Positions 35,998 to 44,696 are shown, counted from the stretch's first letter. The stretch is 64,000 bases of DNA from Clostridium collagenovorans DSM 3089 (GCF_900130005.1 NZ_FQXP01000006.1:66669-130668); one strand, 5' to 3'. The notes: generated by a model not told the origin, from the sequence alone. Translations and numbers: made by a program.

Positions 35998-37083
35998 ATG
36001 ATAAAAGTAGATGATATAAGAGAAAAAAATACTTCAACTATTAAGAAAAAAAGTTTAAATAAGCAAAATTCAAGAAAAAGTACCGGTGTAAGTTCTAGGG
36101 TAAATATAAGCAGTAAGGTAAGTAAAAATAACAAGAGACAAATGAAGGTTAAAGTATACACATATATTTTAAAAGGAATGATTATTCTTATAATAGGTTT
36201 ATCTATAACAAGCATAAGAATATTTGCAAAAAATGTGAATATGTTCGCTAAGAATAAAAAGCCTAGTAATGAGATTACAGCGCAGGCTTTAAATAAGGAT
36301 GAAGAAAATAAAAAAGAAGATAATACCTTTAAGAAAGAAGAAGTTAAAAATGAAAGTAATATTGAGGGTGAAGATAAGGAAGAGAAGGTAAAAGTGGAAG
36401 AAAAACCTGCGGATGCAGAGAAACCACAAAAACAGGAAGAGGATAAAGTAGTGGAAGCTTCAGAGGAAGTAAATGAAGCTCCTAAAAGTAAATCCTTGGA
36501 TGTGAGGTTAATATCTCAAAATCCAGAATTATATAATGGCTGTGAGGTAACTTGCTTGGCCATGCTATTAAATTATAAAGGCATTAAGGTGGACAAGATG
36601 ACCTTAGCTAAGGAAATGAAAAAGAATCCAACTAAAGCTGTATACAATAGTAATAATAAAATTACTAAATGGGGAAATCCTAAGTATGGGTTTGTAGGCG
36701 ATGTGTATGGTGCTACTGGAATAGGGTATTCAATAGATCCGGAGCCATTAATGCCTTTAGTTAGTAAACATAATAAGAATCCTAAGAATTTAACTGGGAA
36801 GTCTTTAGATGATATAAAGGAGTCTATTAATAATGAAAACCCAGTGCTTGTATGGGTAGAGAGCAATTTTTCATATCCAATTGAATTTATTCAATGGACT
36901 GATGAAAAAGGAGAAAAAGTAAAGGCTACCTTTGATATACATGCAATATTAATAACAGGATATGATGATGAAAATATGTATTATAATGATCCTTTAACTG
37001 GGGAGAAGAATAAATCAATTTCACAAAAGAGATTTACACAAGTCTGGAAAGAGATGGGATCAAAAGCCTTAAGTATAGATTAG
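35998..37083 (+). CDS. Membrane-anchored C39-like cysteine peptidase family protein
   Basis: The 361-residue protein has a basic N-terminal cytoplasmic region, one membrane segment (about residues 55-78), a long Lys/Glu-rich extracellular linker (about residues 85-160) and a peptidase_C39_2-like domain. The domain carries the putative catalytic Cys in NGCEVTCLAMLL, the His in FDIHAILITGYD and the Asp in NDPLTGE. Such domains cleave peptides at the cell surface; no ABC transporter is fused or adjacent, so bacteriocin export is unlikely. TTGGAG precedes the ATG. It is transcribed alone. Confidence 0.8.
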   Translation: MIKVDDIREKNTSTIKKKSLNKQNSRKSTGVSSRVNISSKVSKNNKRQMKVKVYTYILKGMIILIIGLSITSIRIFAKNVNMFAKNKKPSNEITAQALNKDEENKKEDNTFKKEEVKNESNIEGEDKEEKVKVEEKPADAEKPQKQEEDKVVEASEEVNEAPKSKSLDVRLISQNPELYNGCEVTCLAMLLNYKGIKVDKMTLAKEMKKNPTKAVYNSNNKITKWGNPKYGFVGDVYGATGIGYSIDPEPLMPLVSKHNKNPKNLTGKSLDDIKESINNENPVLVWVESNFSYPIEFIQWTDEKGEKVKATFDIHAILITGYDDENMYYNDPLTGEKNKSISQKRFTQVWKEMGSKALSID

Positions 37084-37189
37084 ATAAAGTATATATATTC
37101 TAATAAAGAATCTTAATTCATTTTAGAATAAATTCAATTATTAATATAAATGTAGAATATTAATTAAAACTTATATATTAGGAAAATAA

Positions 37190-37243
37190 AAGCAATATTT
37201 ATATCTAAGTTAAGTCACTTATATATAAATATTGCTTTTATAT
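37190..37243. terminator. Bidirectional terminator between convergent genes
   Basis: AAGCAATATTTATAT (37190-37204) pairs with ATATAAATATTGCTT (37223-37237). T-rich on both strands. Confidence 0.82.
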
Positions 37244-37293
37244 TATTTGCTTAATATTATTTTTAAGTTTTATCTTTATCTCTATAGGTATCT

Positions 37294-37863
37294 TTATTTT
37301 TCTGAAAGTCCACCTAAAAGTTTAAGAAAGTTTTCATCATTAAACCATTGAAGTACCCATGATTTATCTTCTTTAACAAAGGTAAACTCTATTTTCTGAT
37401 CTATGTATGAAGGACTTTTTTCTTTTAATTGTTTTACGAGAATTTTTCTAAAATCATCCTCAGAACTAGAAACATTCTTTAAATCTTCACTATATTCATC
37501 AATGTTTTTAAAGGTTTCTGTTATTGCCTTTTTAGTGTCTACAGTTGTTATGTCTACAAGAACCTTTGAAGTATTTCCATCAATAACTACCTTTTCAATT
37601 TTATAATTCATTTCTTTTAAAATTGTGTCATAAAGTTCTAAGTCGGTTGGGGATAAGTCTAACTCTTCTTTGACCTCCTGTGGAGTTGCTCCGAAGTATT
37701 CAACTACAGTTGATTCAAATCCTTTCTCTTTAAATGAAGTCATAACTTCGTCTATAAATTTGCTTTGTTGTTTGCTTAGTAAATCGTCAACTTGGCTACA
37801 GCCTGAGAAAAGTACAGTTGCAATTAAAAGCATAGGTAAAATAAGTTTTTTAAAAGCTTTCAT
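37294..37863 (-). CDS. Lipoprotein of unknown function (DUF5105-like)
   Basis: A 189-residue minus-strand protein with a lipoprotein signal peptide; the lipobox FSGC puts the acylated Cys near residue 22. The mature part is an alpha/beta domain with NTF2-like character (KSWVLQWFNDENFLKLL at the end), resembling the DUF5105 lipoproteins of Firmicutes. No enzymatic motif is visible. AGGAGG lies 11 nt ahead of the ATG, slightly far. It is transcribed alone. The family assignment is tentative; the lipoprotein nature is firm. Confidence 0.75.
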   Translation of the reverse strand: MKAFKKLILPMLLIATVLFSGCSQVDDLLSKQQSKFIDEVMTSFKEKGFESTVVEYFGATPQEVKEELDLSPTDLELYDTILKEMNYKIEKVVIDGNTSKVLVDITTVDTKKAITETFKNIDEYSEDLKNVSSSEDDFRKILVKQLKEKSPSYIDQKIEFTFVKEDKSWVLQWFNDENFLKLLGGLSEK

Positions 37864-38078
37864 TCCCTTAGAATCCTCCTAAAATAAAAAATAAATTAAA
37901 CAAAGTCTATCAAATATAGACTTTTTGATACAAGAAAATACATTATACTTAGTATACATTATAATATTTCCATAAGTAAATAAAAATATAATGTCGTGTT
38001 AAAAAGTGGTAAAATTTAAAGCAAAACAAGAAAAGGGTGTATATATTATAAGTATAGGATGCTTTGAGGAGTGGGACT

Positions 38079-38543
38079 TTGAAAAAGAGACTTGGGGTTT
38101 TAGTACTACTTATTATAATAGTATCTACAGTTTTTATAGTTAAGTTAAAGAATATAGATGCTATAGAAGAACCAACGGAAATTAAAGTTTATATGCAGGG
38201 AAAAGAATACTTACTTTGTAAAGGAGAACAGGAATTTAAGAAAATCTTAGAGGGAATAAACCAAAGCTTGAAAAAGAAAAGTGCAATAAAAGTAAAAGCT
38301 ATAAGTGAGGAAGATTTAAAGCTCTTAAAAGAAAAAGGGAAATGCATAGAGTTATCATATGATATTTTTGAGTGTGATAAATTTAACATAAATCATAGCA
38401 CTGAAACAATAAATTATGATAAAATTTTGATTCCCTTGAATTACAAAAATGAAGCTAATGTAATATATCTTGGAGATGAAAAGGGATACACAAATGACGG
38501 AATAGACTTTAAAGATATTTTTTTAAACTTTGATATAAGGTGA
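38079..38543 (+). CDS. Small membrane-anchored protein, function unknown
   Basis: The 154-residue protein starts at TTG 38079, seven nt after GGAG; the frame is open to a TTG at 38064, but the ribosome binding site would then be inside the gene. It has a basic start, one hydrophobic segment (about residues 6-21), and an extracellular mixed alpha/beta part with two Cys that might pair. I do not recognise a family. It is expressed alone and ends before a strong terminator at 38631. Confidence 0.65.
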   Translation: MKKRLGVLVLLIIIVSTVFIVKLKNIDAIEEPTEIKVYMQGKEYLLCKGEQEFKKILEGINQSLKKKSAIKVKAISEEDLKLLKEKGKCIELSYDIFECDKFNINHSTETINYDKILIPLNYKNEANVIYLGDEKGYTNDGIDFKDIFLNFDIR

Positions 38544-38630
38544 GGAGTTTAGGTAGTATATTTAAAAATAAAAAGAAGGAAAATATATGCATAGGGGGTA
38601 GGGGTATTGGTATAACTAGTTTTATAAAAG

Positions 38631-38688
38631 AAAAAACCTTGAACTTAAAGAATCATAATTCATTTAAGTTCAAGGTTTTTTTGATTTT
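38631..38688 (+). terminator. Strong terminator
   Basis: A 19-bp perfect stem (38631-38649 with 38663-38681) including A- and T-tracts, with a 13-nt loop. Confidence 0.93.
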
Positions 38689-38862
38689 AATTTTAGTAAG
38701 TTAAAGCTTTACTGTAATAATTTGTTGAAATACTTGAATGTTTTCTTTGAGTAACATTCATAAATTTAAAAATACATAACATAAAGTTCAGAAAATGGCG
38801 AATAAACAAATAAAACCAATGGTATTGTGTTAAAAGTTTAATTTGATTTATGCAATTAATAA

Positions 38863-38877
38863 AATTTTCTCAAAATT
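38863..38877. promoter_or_regulatory. CodY-like box upstream of the AbgT transporter gene
   Basis: AATTTTCTCAAAATT matches the CodY consensus AATTTTCWGAAAATT at 14 of 15 positions and ends 2 nt before the -35 element of the promoter at 38880. A weaker copy (three mismatches) is in the leader near 39030. CodY represses peptide uptake and peptidase genes in relatives, which fits the operon. Confidence 0.65.
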
Positions 38878-38879
38878 AA

Positions 38880-38908
38880 TTGACGCATAAAAATATCTGT
38901 GATAACAT
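38880..38908 (+). promoter_or_regulatory. Promoter of the AbgT transporter/peptidase genes
   Basis: TTGACG at 38880-38885 and TAACAT at 38903-38908, spacer 17 bp. The leader of about 260 nt contains degenerate repeats of AGTTAAGCTA and GAATTTTC (39001-39090). Confidence 0.6.
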
Positions 38909-39171
38909 ACATGTAAGCTAAAATGTTAATAAGACGTTTAGAAAATGGACAATCTATTAATATTAAAAATTTAAAAGTGTAAATTAATAATTTACAAGGT
39001 AGTTAAGCTAAAAGTAGTTAAGCTAAGATGAATTTTCGTAAAGTTAACTAGTTTAGCTAGGTTAAGTTGAATTTTCATAGTAGTGAATTAACTAATCATT
39101 AATCAAATAGTTTATCATACCAAAGAAGATAGGGGTAAAATCTCAAAACTAAAAACAAAGGGAGTGAAAGT

Positions 39172-40728
39172 ATGAAATCAGCAGAAAAACAAAAAAAGGG
39201 CGTTTTTGGTAAGTTTCTTGATTTTGTAGAGAGAACGGGAAATGCTATGCCACATCCAGTTACGATTTTCGTAATCTTCTGTTTAGCTATTATAGTTATA
39301 TCTGGAATATGTGCAAAGTTGGGAGTTTCAGTTTCTTATGAAGGTATTAATCCAAAAACTTTAGAAAAAACTCAAATGACTGTGTCAGCAGTTAGTTTAA
39401 TGTCAGCAGATGGTATAAGATATATGCTAACATCAGCTGTTAAGAACTTTACAAGTTTCGCACCACTTGGAACAGTACTTGTTGCAATGTTAGGTGTTGG
39501 TGTTGCTGAAGGAACAGGATTAATTTCGGCAGCTATTAGAAAGTTAGTTTTAAGTACTCCAAAGAGCTTAATAACAGCAGTTGTTGTTTTCGCAGGGGTA
39601 ATGTCAAACGTTGCATCAGATGCAGGGTATATAGTTCTAGTACCATTAGGTGCTGTTATATTCTTAAGCTTTAAGCGTCATCCATTAGCAGGTATAGCAG
39701 CTGCATTCGCAGGGGTATCTGGTGGATTTAGTGCAAACCTTATGATAGGTACAATTGACCCACTATTAGGGGGAATTAGTACAGAGGCAGCTAGAATATG
39801 GGATCCAGCTTATACAGTTGAACCAACAGCAAACTTATTCTTTATGATGGTTTCAACAATTTTAATAGTAGTATTAGGTACAATCGTTACAGAAAAAATA
39901 GTAGAGCCAAGACTTGGTAAATACAAGGGTGATACTAATGTAGATGTTGAAGGAATTACAGCTCAAGAGAGCAAAGGTTTAAGATATGCATTAATCGCGT
40001 TAATTGCATTAGTTGCAGTAATACTTGTTATGACAGTTCCATCATGGGGTATATTAAGACACCCTGAAACAGGGGCATTATTAAAATCACCATTTATGGA
40101 TGGTATGGTAACAATAATATTACTTGTATTCTTAGTTCCTGCTATAGCATATGGTATAGGTTCAGGTAGTATAAAGAATGATAAACAAGTTGTTAGTGCT
40201 ATGTCTAAGTCAATGGCATCTATGGGTGGATACATAGTATTAGTTTTCGTAGCAGCACAATTCGTTGCTTACTTCAGTCACACTAACTTAGGGACAATCC
40301 TTGCAGTTAAGGGTGCAGATTTCTTAAAGAACACAGGAATAAACGGTATTCCTTTAATTATAGCATTCGTAATACTAGCTGCATTCATAAACCTATTCAT
40401 GGGTTCTGCATCAGCTAAATGGGCTATCTTAGCTCCGATATTTATACCAATGTTAATGCAAGTTGGGTTCTCTCCAGAGTTAACTCAGGTTGCTTACAGA
40501 ATTGGTGACTCTACAACAAATATAATTTCTCCGTTAATGTCTTACTTTGCATTAATAGTAACCTTTGCAGAGAAATATGATAAAGAGTCAGGAATAGGAA
40601 CATTAATATCAACAATGGTTCCATATTCAATGATATTCTTAGTTGGATGGGTTGTTATGTTAATAGTTTGGTACATGTTAGGTCTTCCATTAGGTCCAGG
40701 AGTACCACTACACTATCCAATGATGTAG
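39172..40728 (+). CDS. AbgT-family transporter
   Basis: A 518-residue membrane protein with about eleven or twelve hydrophobic segments, recognisable by ERTGNAMPHPVTIFVIFC near the N terminus, NVASDAGYIVLVPLGAVIF in the middle, and FMGSASAKWAILAPIFIPML and GDSTTNIISPLMSYF near the C terminus. Family members take up p-aminobenzoyl-glutamate in E. coli or export sulfonamide-like compounds in other species. A peptidase gene follows within 190 nt, so import of a small peptide or aminoacyl conjugate is plausible. AAAGGGAGTG precedes the ATG. A hairpin separates it from the peptidase gene. Confidence 0.92.
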   Translation: MKSAEKQKKGVFGKFLDFVERTGNAMPHPVTIFVIFCLAIIVISGICAKLGVSVSYEGINPKTLEKTQMTVSAVSLMSADGIRYMLTSAVKNFTSFAPLGTVLVAMLGVGVAEGTGLISAAIRKLVLSTPKSLITAVVVFAGVMSNVASDAGYIVLVPLGAVIFLSFKRHPLAGIAAAFAGVSGGFSANLMIGTIDPLLGGISTEAARIWDPAYTVEPTANLFFMMVSTILIVVLGTIVTEKIVEPRLGKYKGDTNVDVEGITAQESKGLRYALIALIALVAVILVMTVPSWGILRHPETGALLKSPFMDGMVTIILLVFLVPAIAYGIGSGSIKNDKQVVSAMSKSMASMGGYIVLVFVAAQFVAYFSHTNLGTILAVKGADFLKNTGINGIPLIIAFVILAAFINLFMGSASAKWAILAPIFIPMLMQVGFSPELTQVAYRIGDSTTNIISPLMSYFALIVTFAEKYDKESGIGTLISTMVPYSMIFLVGWVVMLIVWYMLGLPLGPGVPLHYPMM

Positions 40729-40795
40729 TTTGAAAATCCTTCTCTAAATTTTAGAGTTGATAATAAGATGTAATTACTTGAAAGTTTTATATAGC

Positions 40796-40830
40796 AAAAG
40801 GTACCTTTTTAATTAAGGTACCTTTTGTTC
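40796..40830 (+). terminator. Terminator between the transporter and peptidase genes
   Basis: AAAAGGTACCTT (40796-40807) pairs with AAGGTACCTTTT (40815-40826); the T-tail is short. Readthrough into the peptidase gene is possible, since no separate promoter was recognised. Confidence 0.75.
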
Positions 40831-40856
40831 ATACTAAAGGGTGAATAAGCAGAAAG

Positions 40857-40906
40857 AAAGGAGGATTTAGTGAGGGGCTAAGAGTGCAATGTATTCTCTC
40901 ACTAAA
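40857..40906 (+). promoter_or_regulatory. Ribosome binding site, 4-codon mini-ORF and hairpin ahead of the peptidase gene
   Basis: AAAGGAGG (40857-40864) leads to GTG AGG GGC TAA (40870-40881), in frame with the peptidase ATG 45 nt further on. TTTAGTGAGGG (40866-40876) can pair with CTCTCACTAAA (40896-40906), which ends 8 nt before that ATG. Confidence 0.5.
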
Positions 40907-40914
40907 GAAAGATT

Positions 40915-42018
40915 ATGATAAATGAAAACAGAGTAGTAGAAGAGTTCTTAAAATATGTAAAGGTAAATAGTGAAACTAGAAATGAATTAGAATTTGCTAA
41001 ACTTATGATCAGTGAATTAGAAGCCTTAGGATTCGAAGTTGAGATGGATAATGCAGGAGAAATCATAGGTGGAAATAGTGGCAATGTAATTGCTAAATTA
41101 GCTGGAACTAATGATAAAGAACCTGTATTATTTAGTTGTCATATGGATACAGTAACTCCGGGAAATGACATAAAACCTATAGTTAAAGATGGTGTTATAT
41201 ATAGTGATGGAACTACTATTTTAGGTGGAGATGATAAAGCTGGTATAGCTGCAATTATTGAAGCTTTAAAAACTATAAAAGAAAACAATATAGATCATAG
41301 ACCAATAGAAGTCTTTTTCAGTGTATGTGAAGAGGGTGGATTATTTGGATCAAAGAATTTAGATTATACTAAGATAAATTCAAGAATTGCCTTTGTTTTA
41401 GACAGTGGCGGAGATGTTGGAAAGATTATAGTTAAGGGACCAGCACAGGATAAAATCTTTGCTAAGGTTATTGGAAAACCTGCACATGCTGGGGTATGTC
41501 CAGAGGAAGGCATTAGTGCTATTCAAGTAGCATCAGAAGCTATTTCAAATATGAAACTTCTAAGAATAGATGAAGAAACTACTGCTAATATAGGCTCAAT
41601 AAATGGTGGAGGAGCTACTAATATAGTTTGTCCAGAAATCATAATAAATGCTGAGGCGAGAAGTTTGAATTCAGATAAACTTGATGCTCAAACAGCACAT
41701 ATGGTTAAGTGTTTTGAAGATGCAGCAGAGAAGTTTGGTGCAAAGGTTGAGATTGAAACAAAGAGAATGTATGGACCATTTGTTGTAGATGAAAATGATG
41801 AGTTAGTAAATATGGTTAAGGAAGCTTGCAGTGCCATAGGACTAAAAGGCTTCACAGATTCAACAGGTGGCGGAAGTGACACCAACATATTAAATTGTAA
41901 TGGAGTTAAAGCTGTTAACTTAGGAATAGGTGAAAGAAAGCCTCATACCTTAGAGGAACATCTTCATATAGTAGATTTAGTTAACACAGCTAAATTAGTA
42001 TTAGAATTAATGAAGTAG
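40915..42018 (+). CDS. M20-family metallopeptidase (tripeptidase T-like)
   Basis: A 367-residue zinc peptidase. Metal-binding motifs appear in order: SCHMDTVTPG, GGDDKAGIAAI, the acid/base pair in CEEGGLFG, the next ligand in FVLDSGGDVG, and the last His in ERKPHTLEEH. Between them is the dimerisation (M20_dimer) domain with AGVCPEEGISAIQ. It probably removes amino acids from short peptides in the cytosol, perhaps acting on the substrate of the AbgT transporter encoded upstream. The ATG has only a weak ribosome binding site (AAAGAAAG); the strong one upstream serves a mini-ORF. Confidence 0.9.
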   Translation: MINENRVVEEFLKYVKVNSETRNELEFAKLMISELEALGFEVEMDNAGEIIGGNSGNVIAKLAGTNDKEPVLFSCHMDTVTPGNDIKPIVKDGVIYSDGTTILGGDDKAGIAAIIEALKTIKENNIDHRPIEVFFSVCEEGGLFGSKNLDYTKINSRIAFVLDSGGDVGKIIVKGPAQDKIFAKVIGKPAHAGVCPEEGISAIQVASEAISNMKLLRIDEETTANIGSINGGGATNIVCPEIIINAEARSLNSDKLDAQTAHMVKCFEDAAEKFGAKVEIETKRMYGPFVVDENDELVNMVKEACSAIGLKGFTDSTGGGSDTNILNCNGVKAVNLGIGERKPHTLEEHLHIVDLVNTAKLVLELMK

Positions 42019-42144
42019 TTAAAAAGTAAAATATAGACTATGACAGAAAGAATTTAAGAGAAATATATGATATTATTTTAAGTGAATAATATTCTATATT
42101 TCAATTAGGATTTTAATGTCATGGTCTTATTTTTTTAGTATTGC

Positions 42145-42173
42145 TAAAGATATGTATTTCTTTGACGTATAAT
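42145..42173 (+). promoter_or_regulatory. Promoter candidate for the lytic transglycosylase operon
   Basis: TATAAT at 42168-42173 is a good -10 without a clear SigA -35. TAAA at 42145-42148 followed by 15 nt and GACGTATA is a poor SigD-like match. Either reading is uncertain. Confidence 0.35.
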
Positions 42174-42208
42174 AAACAGAGTATTTAATTATATTTAGAG
42201 GTGATTTT

Positions 42209-42859
42209 ATGATAGATAATTTAAAGGGGCTTAATAATATTGCAGGACTTTCAAGTATAAATAGTTTAGGTGGATGTAAATGCAATTCTAATAGTAGTGC
42301 TACTTCAGATGTGTTTAATATGGTTCTGGAAAACCTTCTTAAAGCAATGAGAGAACAGAAGCAAAGAGAGGCAAATAAATCAGAGAATATTGAATTATTT
42401 AATAATGTATTAGGAAACTTTAATAATATTATATCGGTAAATAATGAAAGTCTAAATAAGGATGAAAAAATAGCTGTGGCAATAGATAAGGCATCAGCAA
42501 AATATGGGGTAGATGCAAACCTTATAAGAGCTATAATAAAGGCTGAGTCTAATTTCAACCCTAATGCAGTATCTTCTGCAGGTGCTATGGGACTTATGCA
42601 AATTATGCCTGCGAACTTTAAATCCTTAGGTATTACTGATCCACTAAGTATTGAGCAAAATATTGAAGGTGGGGTACGTCATATAAAACAGTATCTTGAT
42701 AGATATAATGGAAATGTGGAAATGGCATTAATGGCTTATAATGGTGGACCAGGCAGAATGGTAAGTAGAGGGGTAACCTCTGTAAATGACATATATAAGA
42801 TGCCTAAGGAAACTCAGAATTATGTTCCTAAGGTAATGAAGTATTATAGAGGAATATAG
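42209..42859 (+). CDS. Lytic transglycosylase (SLT domain)
   Basis: The 216-residue protein ends in a slt-type goose-lysozyme-like domain from about residue 90. It has the catalytic Glu in IIKAESNFNP, then SAGAMGLMQIMP and MALMAYNGGPGRM. It cleaves peptidoglycan glycan strands. The N-terminal 85 residues are low-complexity and show no signal peptide, as in several flagellum-linked enzymes exported by the flagellar apparatus or anchored otherwise. AGAGGTG precedes the ATG. It is followed after 1 nt by yaaR and by a FliN-domain gene, so it likely opens the wall for the flagellar rod or is part of that export context. Confidence 0.85.
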   Translation: MIDNLKGLNNIAGLSSINSLGGCKCNSNSSATSDVFNMVLENLLKAMREQKQREANKSENIELFNNVLGNFNNIISVNNESLNKDEKIAVAIDKASAKYGVDANLIRAIIKAESNFNPNAVSSAGAMGLMQIMPANFKSLGITDPLSIEQNIEGGVRHIKQYLDRYNGNVEMALMAYNGGPGRMVSRGVTSVNDIYKMPKETQNYVPKVMKYYRGI

Positions 42860-42860
42860 G

Positions 42861-43283
42861 ATGAAAATTGAAGGATTAAATGTAAGCAGGAATATGAAAC
42901 TACAAGAAAAGACCATTAGTACTAAGGGTGGATTTTCGGATAATCTTGCAAAGTCTTATAGGTCTGCAACAAAGGAAGAGCTAGAGGCGTACATAAAGGA
43001 TATTAGAAAAAAGGGCAATAGATTAGTAATAACTAAAACCTATGCTGATGTGAAAAGCTATAAGGATACAATAAAAAGTTATTTGAAAACTGTGGTAGAT
43101 TATACATACGCACTAAACAAAAATATAGGTTTTTGGGAAAACCAATATTACTCTACAGTAGAAACTATAAATGAAAAATTAGAGACTTTGACTCAAGAAG
43201 TATTAAATGAAGAAAAAGAAAACTTAGATATATCAGCAACGATAGATAATATACAAGGCTTGTTGGTAGATATCTATAAGTAA
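42861..43283 (+). CDS. YaaR family protein (DUF327)
   Basis: The 140-residue protein matches the YaaR/DUF327 family: a mostly helical chain with LVITKTYADVKSYKDTIKSY in the middle and IGFWENQYY following. The ATG lies 1 nt after the upstream stop. The role of the family is not settled; in clostridia it is commonly encoded in flagellar regions, as here, next to a FliN-domain gene. No signal peptide or membrane segment is visible. Confidence 0.75.
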   Translation: MKIEGLNVSRNMKLQEKTISTKGGFSDNLAKSYRSATKEELEAYIKDIRKKGNRLVITKTYADVKSYKDTIKSYLKTVVDYTYALNKNIGFWENQYYSTVETINEKLETLTQEVLNEEKENLDISATIDNIQGLLVDIYK

Positions 43284-43294
43284 AGGGGAATAAC

Positions 43295-43609
43295 ATGGAA
43301 ACAGGATTAAAGGAAAATCTATACGAAGTTGAATTCGAGTCTTTGAAGATAAAAGATATTGAGGAATTTAAAGATAAAAGCACAATATTAAATGCAAAGC
43401 TTGAAGTTAGTGTAACTATGGGAAGTTGCAAAAGTAGTATAAAGAACATTTTAGACTTAAAAGTTGGAGATGTTATAGTTTTAGATAAAACAGTGGACGA
43501 GGATTTAGATATTAATATTAACAGTAGAGTTGTTGCCTTTGGTGAGCCTATCAAGGTTGATGACCAAATATCAGTAAGACTTCTAGATTTTAAAAACAAA
43601 ATTGATTAA
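43295..43609 (+). CDS. FliN/SpoA-domain protein
   Basis: The 104-residue protein consists of a short N-terminal segment and a SpoA (surface presentation of antigens) domain, from about residue 32: LEVSVTMGSCKSSIKNIL, then LKVGDVIVLD and a VVAFGEPIKVDDQISVRLLD end. This is the fold of the C-ring protein FliN and the C terminus of FliM. It lies outside the fliF-fliJ operon and may be an accessory C-ring component rather than the main FliN, which could be encoded elsewhere. AAAGGGGA precedes the ATG. A terminator follows at 43628. Confidence 0.75.
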   Translation: METGLKENLYEVEFESLKIKDIEEFKDKSTILNAKLEVSVTMGSCKSSIKNILDLKVGDVIVLDKTVDEDLDININSRVVAFGEPIKVDDQISVRLLDFKNKID

Positions 43610-43627
43610 AAATATTGATGTTTAAAG

Positions 43628-43668
43628 ATGAGTGTAGAACTTTTTAAAAGTATACACTCATTATTTTT
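43628..43668 (+). terminator. Terminator after the FliN-domain gene
   Basis: ATGAGTGTA (43628-43636) pairs with TACACTCAT (43653-43661), then TATTTTT. It separates this operon from the SigD promoter 10 nt further on. Confidence 0.85.
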
Positions 43669-43678
43669 GCTTAAAAGC

Positions 43679-43705
43679 TAAATAATTTTAGAAGTTAGCC
43701 GATAA
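43679..43705 (+). promoter_or_regulatory. Perfect SigD (sigma-28) promoter of the flgM operon
   Basis: TAAA (43679-43682), exactly 15 nt, and GCCGATAA (43698-43705) match the Bacillus SigD consensus at every position. It stands before the repeat block and flgM, so the anti-sigma factor is made under its own sigma factor. Confidence 0.9.
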
Positions 43706-43714
43706 TATATAATG

Positions 43715-44002
43715 AAACTTTTTTTCATGATATTTGAAGGAGTAAACTCACATTAGCCAAATCAAAGATTTATATATGGTTTAGGGAAACTCCTTCTCAC
43801 GATGTTCGAAGGAGTAAATTCACATTAGCCAAATCGAAGATTTGTATAAGGTTTAGGGAAACTCCTTTTCATGATATTCAAAGGAGTAAATTCACATTAG
43901 CCAAATCAAAGATTTGGATGTTGATTTAAAGAGACTCCTTCTCATGGTATTCGAAGGAGTAAATTCACATTAGCCAAATCAAAGATTTGGATGTTCATTT
44001 AT
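43715..44002 (+). repeat. Four tandem copies of a 72-bp double-hairpin repeat
   Basis: Units run approximately 43715-43786, 43787-43858, 43859-43931 and 43932-44002. Each has two inverted repeats: ACTCCTTC...GAAGGAGT (first copy partly degenerate) and CCAAATC-AAA-GATTTGG (first two copies imperfect on the right). The first hairpin buries an AAGGAGT ribosome-binding-like sequence that has no start codon after it. The block fills the leader between the SigD promoter and flgM. A further copy lies before flgK. Confidence 0.9.
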
Positions 44003-44014
44003 GGAGGTAGAGAG

Positions 44015-44284
44015 ATGAAAGTTGATTGTATACAAAGAAATACAATGATAAATGCTTATAATAGACAAAGACAACCTCTTAAGCAAGAAGAAATGATTAA
44101 GCAGAACAAAGATAAGGTAATTATTTCAGAGGATGCTAAACAATTAAGCAAACTAAATAGTGATAATGAAAATATAAATATAGATAAAATTAATGAAATA
44201 AAAAACAGAATAAAACAAGGAACTTATAGTGTGAGTTCAAAGGATATAGCAAAGAAAATTATTGAGGTAACAAAAGGAGAGTAA
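44015..44284 (+). CDS. flgM: Anti-sigma factor FlgM
   Basis: The 89-residue protein has the FlgM layout: a flexible N terminus, a central DKVIISEDAKQLSKL segment and a C-terminal sigma-binding helix pair ending IKQGTYSVSSKDIAKKIIE. FlgM holds SigD inactive until the hook is finished and it is exported. The start is ATG 44015, seven nt after GGAGG; an in-frame ATG at 43991 lies within the upstream repeat and has no ribosome binding site. It is the first gene after a perfect SigD promoter and a block of repeats. flgN begins 4 nt after the stop. Confidence 0.9.
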   Translation: MKVDCIQRNTMINAYNRQRQPLKQEEMIKQNKDKVIISEDAKQLSKLNSDNENINIDKINEIKNRIKQGTYSVSSKDIAKKIIEVTKGE

Positions 44285-44288
44285 CTAA

Positions 44289-44696
44289 ATGAATCCAGAA
44301 TTGAAACTAGTTATCTTTGAAGAGAAAAAGCTTTTACAGGATCTTTTAGAGTTATTAGAAAAGCAGTATGAAGCAGTTGTTAATAAGGAATTAATGACCT
44401 TAGAAAAACTTACTGAAACCATAGAGAATGCAGGTAAAAATCTTGCAGCTATAGAAATTAAAAGACGTAGCTTAGTTAAGGAAGAAAAATTCAGTGAGAT
44501 AATAGCAAGCAGTGAAGATGACCATGTTAAAGAAGTGTATGAAGAGATAAAGAGTTTACTTCATAATTTGGAATTACAGAAGAATACTAATGATACAATA
44601 ATAAAACAAAATCTATTTTTCACAAATAAAATGATAAATGTTATTAAACCATCAAAATCCGCAGGAACATATAATTCCTATGGAAAAACTAGATAA
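44289..44696 (+). CDS. flgN: FlgN-family export chaperone
   Basis: The 135-residue, largely helical protein fits FlgN: heptad-like N-terminal helices (LLQDLLELLEKQYEAVV) and a C-terminal tail AGTYNSYGKTR that resembles the GTYnsyG motif of clostridial members. FlgN keeps the hook-filament junction proteins FlgK and FlgL unfolded for export; both are encoded downstream. AAGGAGAG lies before the ATG. A copy of the double-hairpin repeat separates it from flgK. Confidence 0.85.
   Translation: MNPELKLVIFEEKKLLQDLLELLEKQYEAVVNKELMTLEKLTETIENAGKNLAAIEIKRRSLVKEEKFSEIIASSEDDHVKEVYEEIKSLLHNLELQKNTNDTIIKQNLFFTNKMINVIKPSKSAGTYNSYGKTR

Noticed and set aside
39001..39090. Designed-looking direct repeats (AGTTAAGCTA, GAATTTTC) as a separate regulatory array
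   Set aside because: Repeats are short and degenerate in AT-rich DNA; apart from a weak CodY-like copy I cannot support a function.
43715..44002. CRISPR array
   Set aside because: Units are contiguous, with the whole 72 bp repeated and no unique spacers; no cas genes are nearby.
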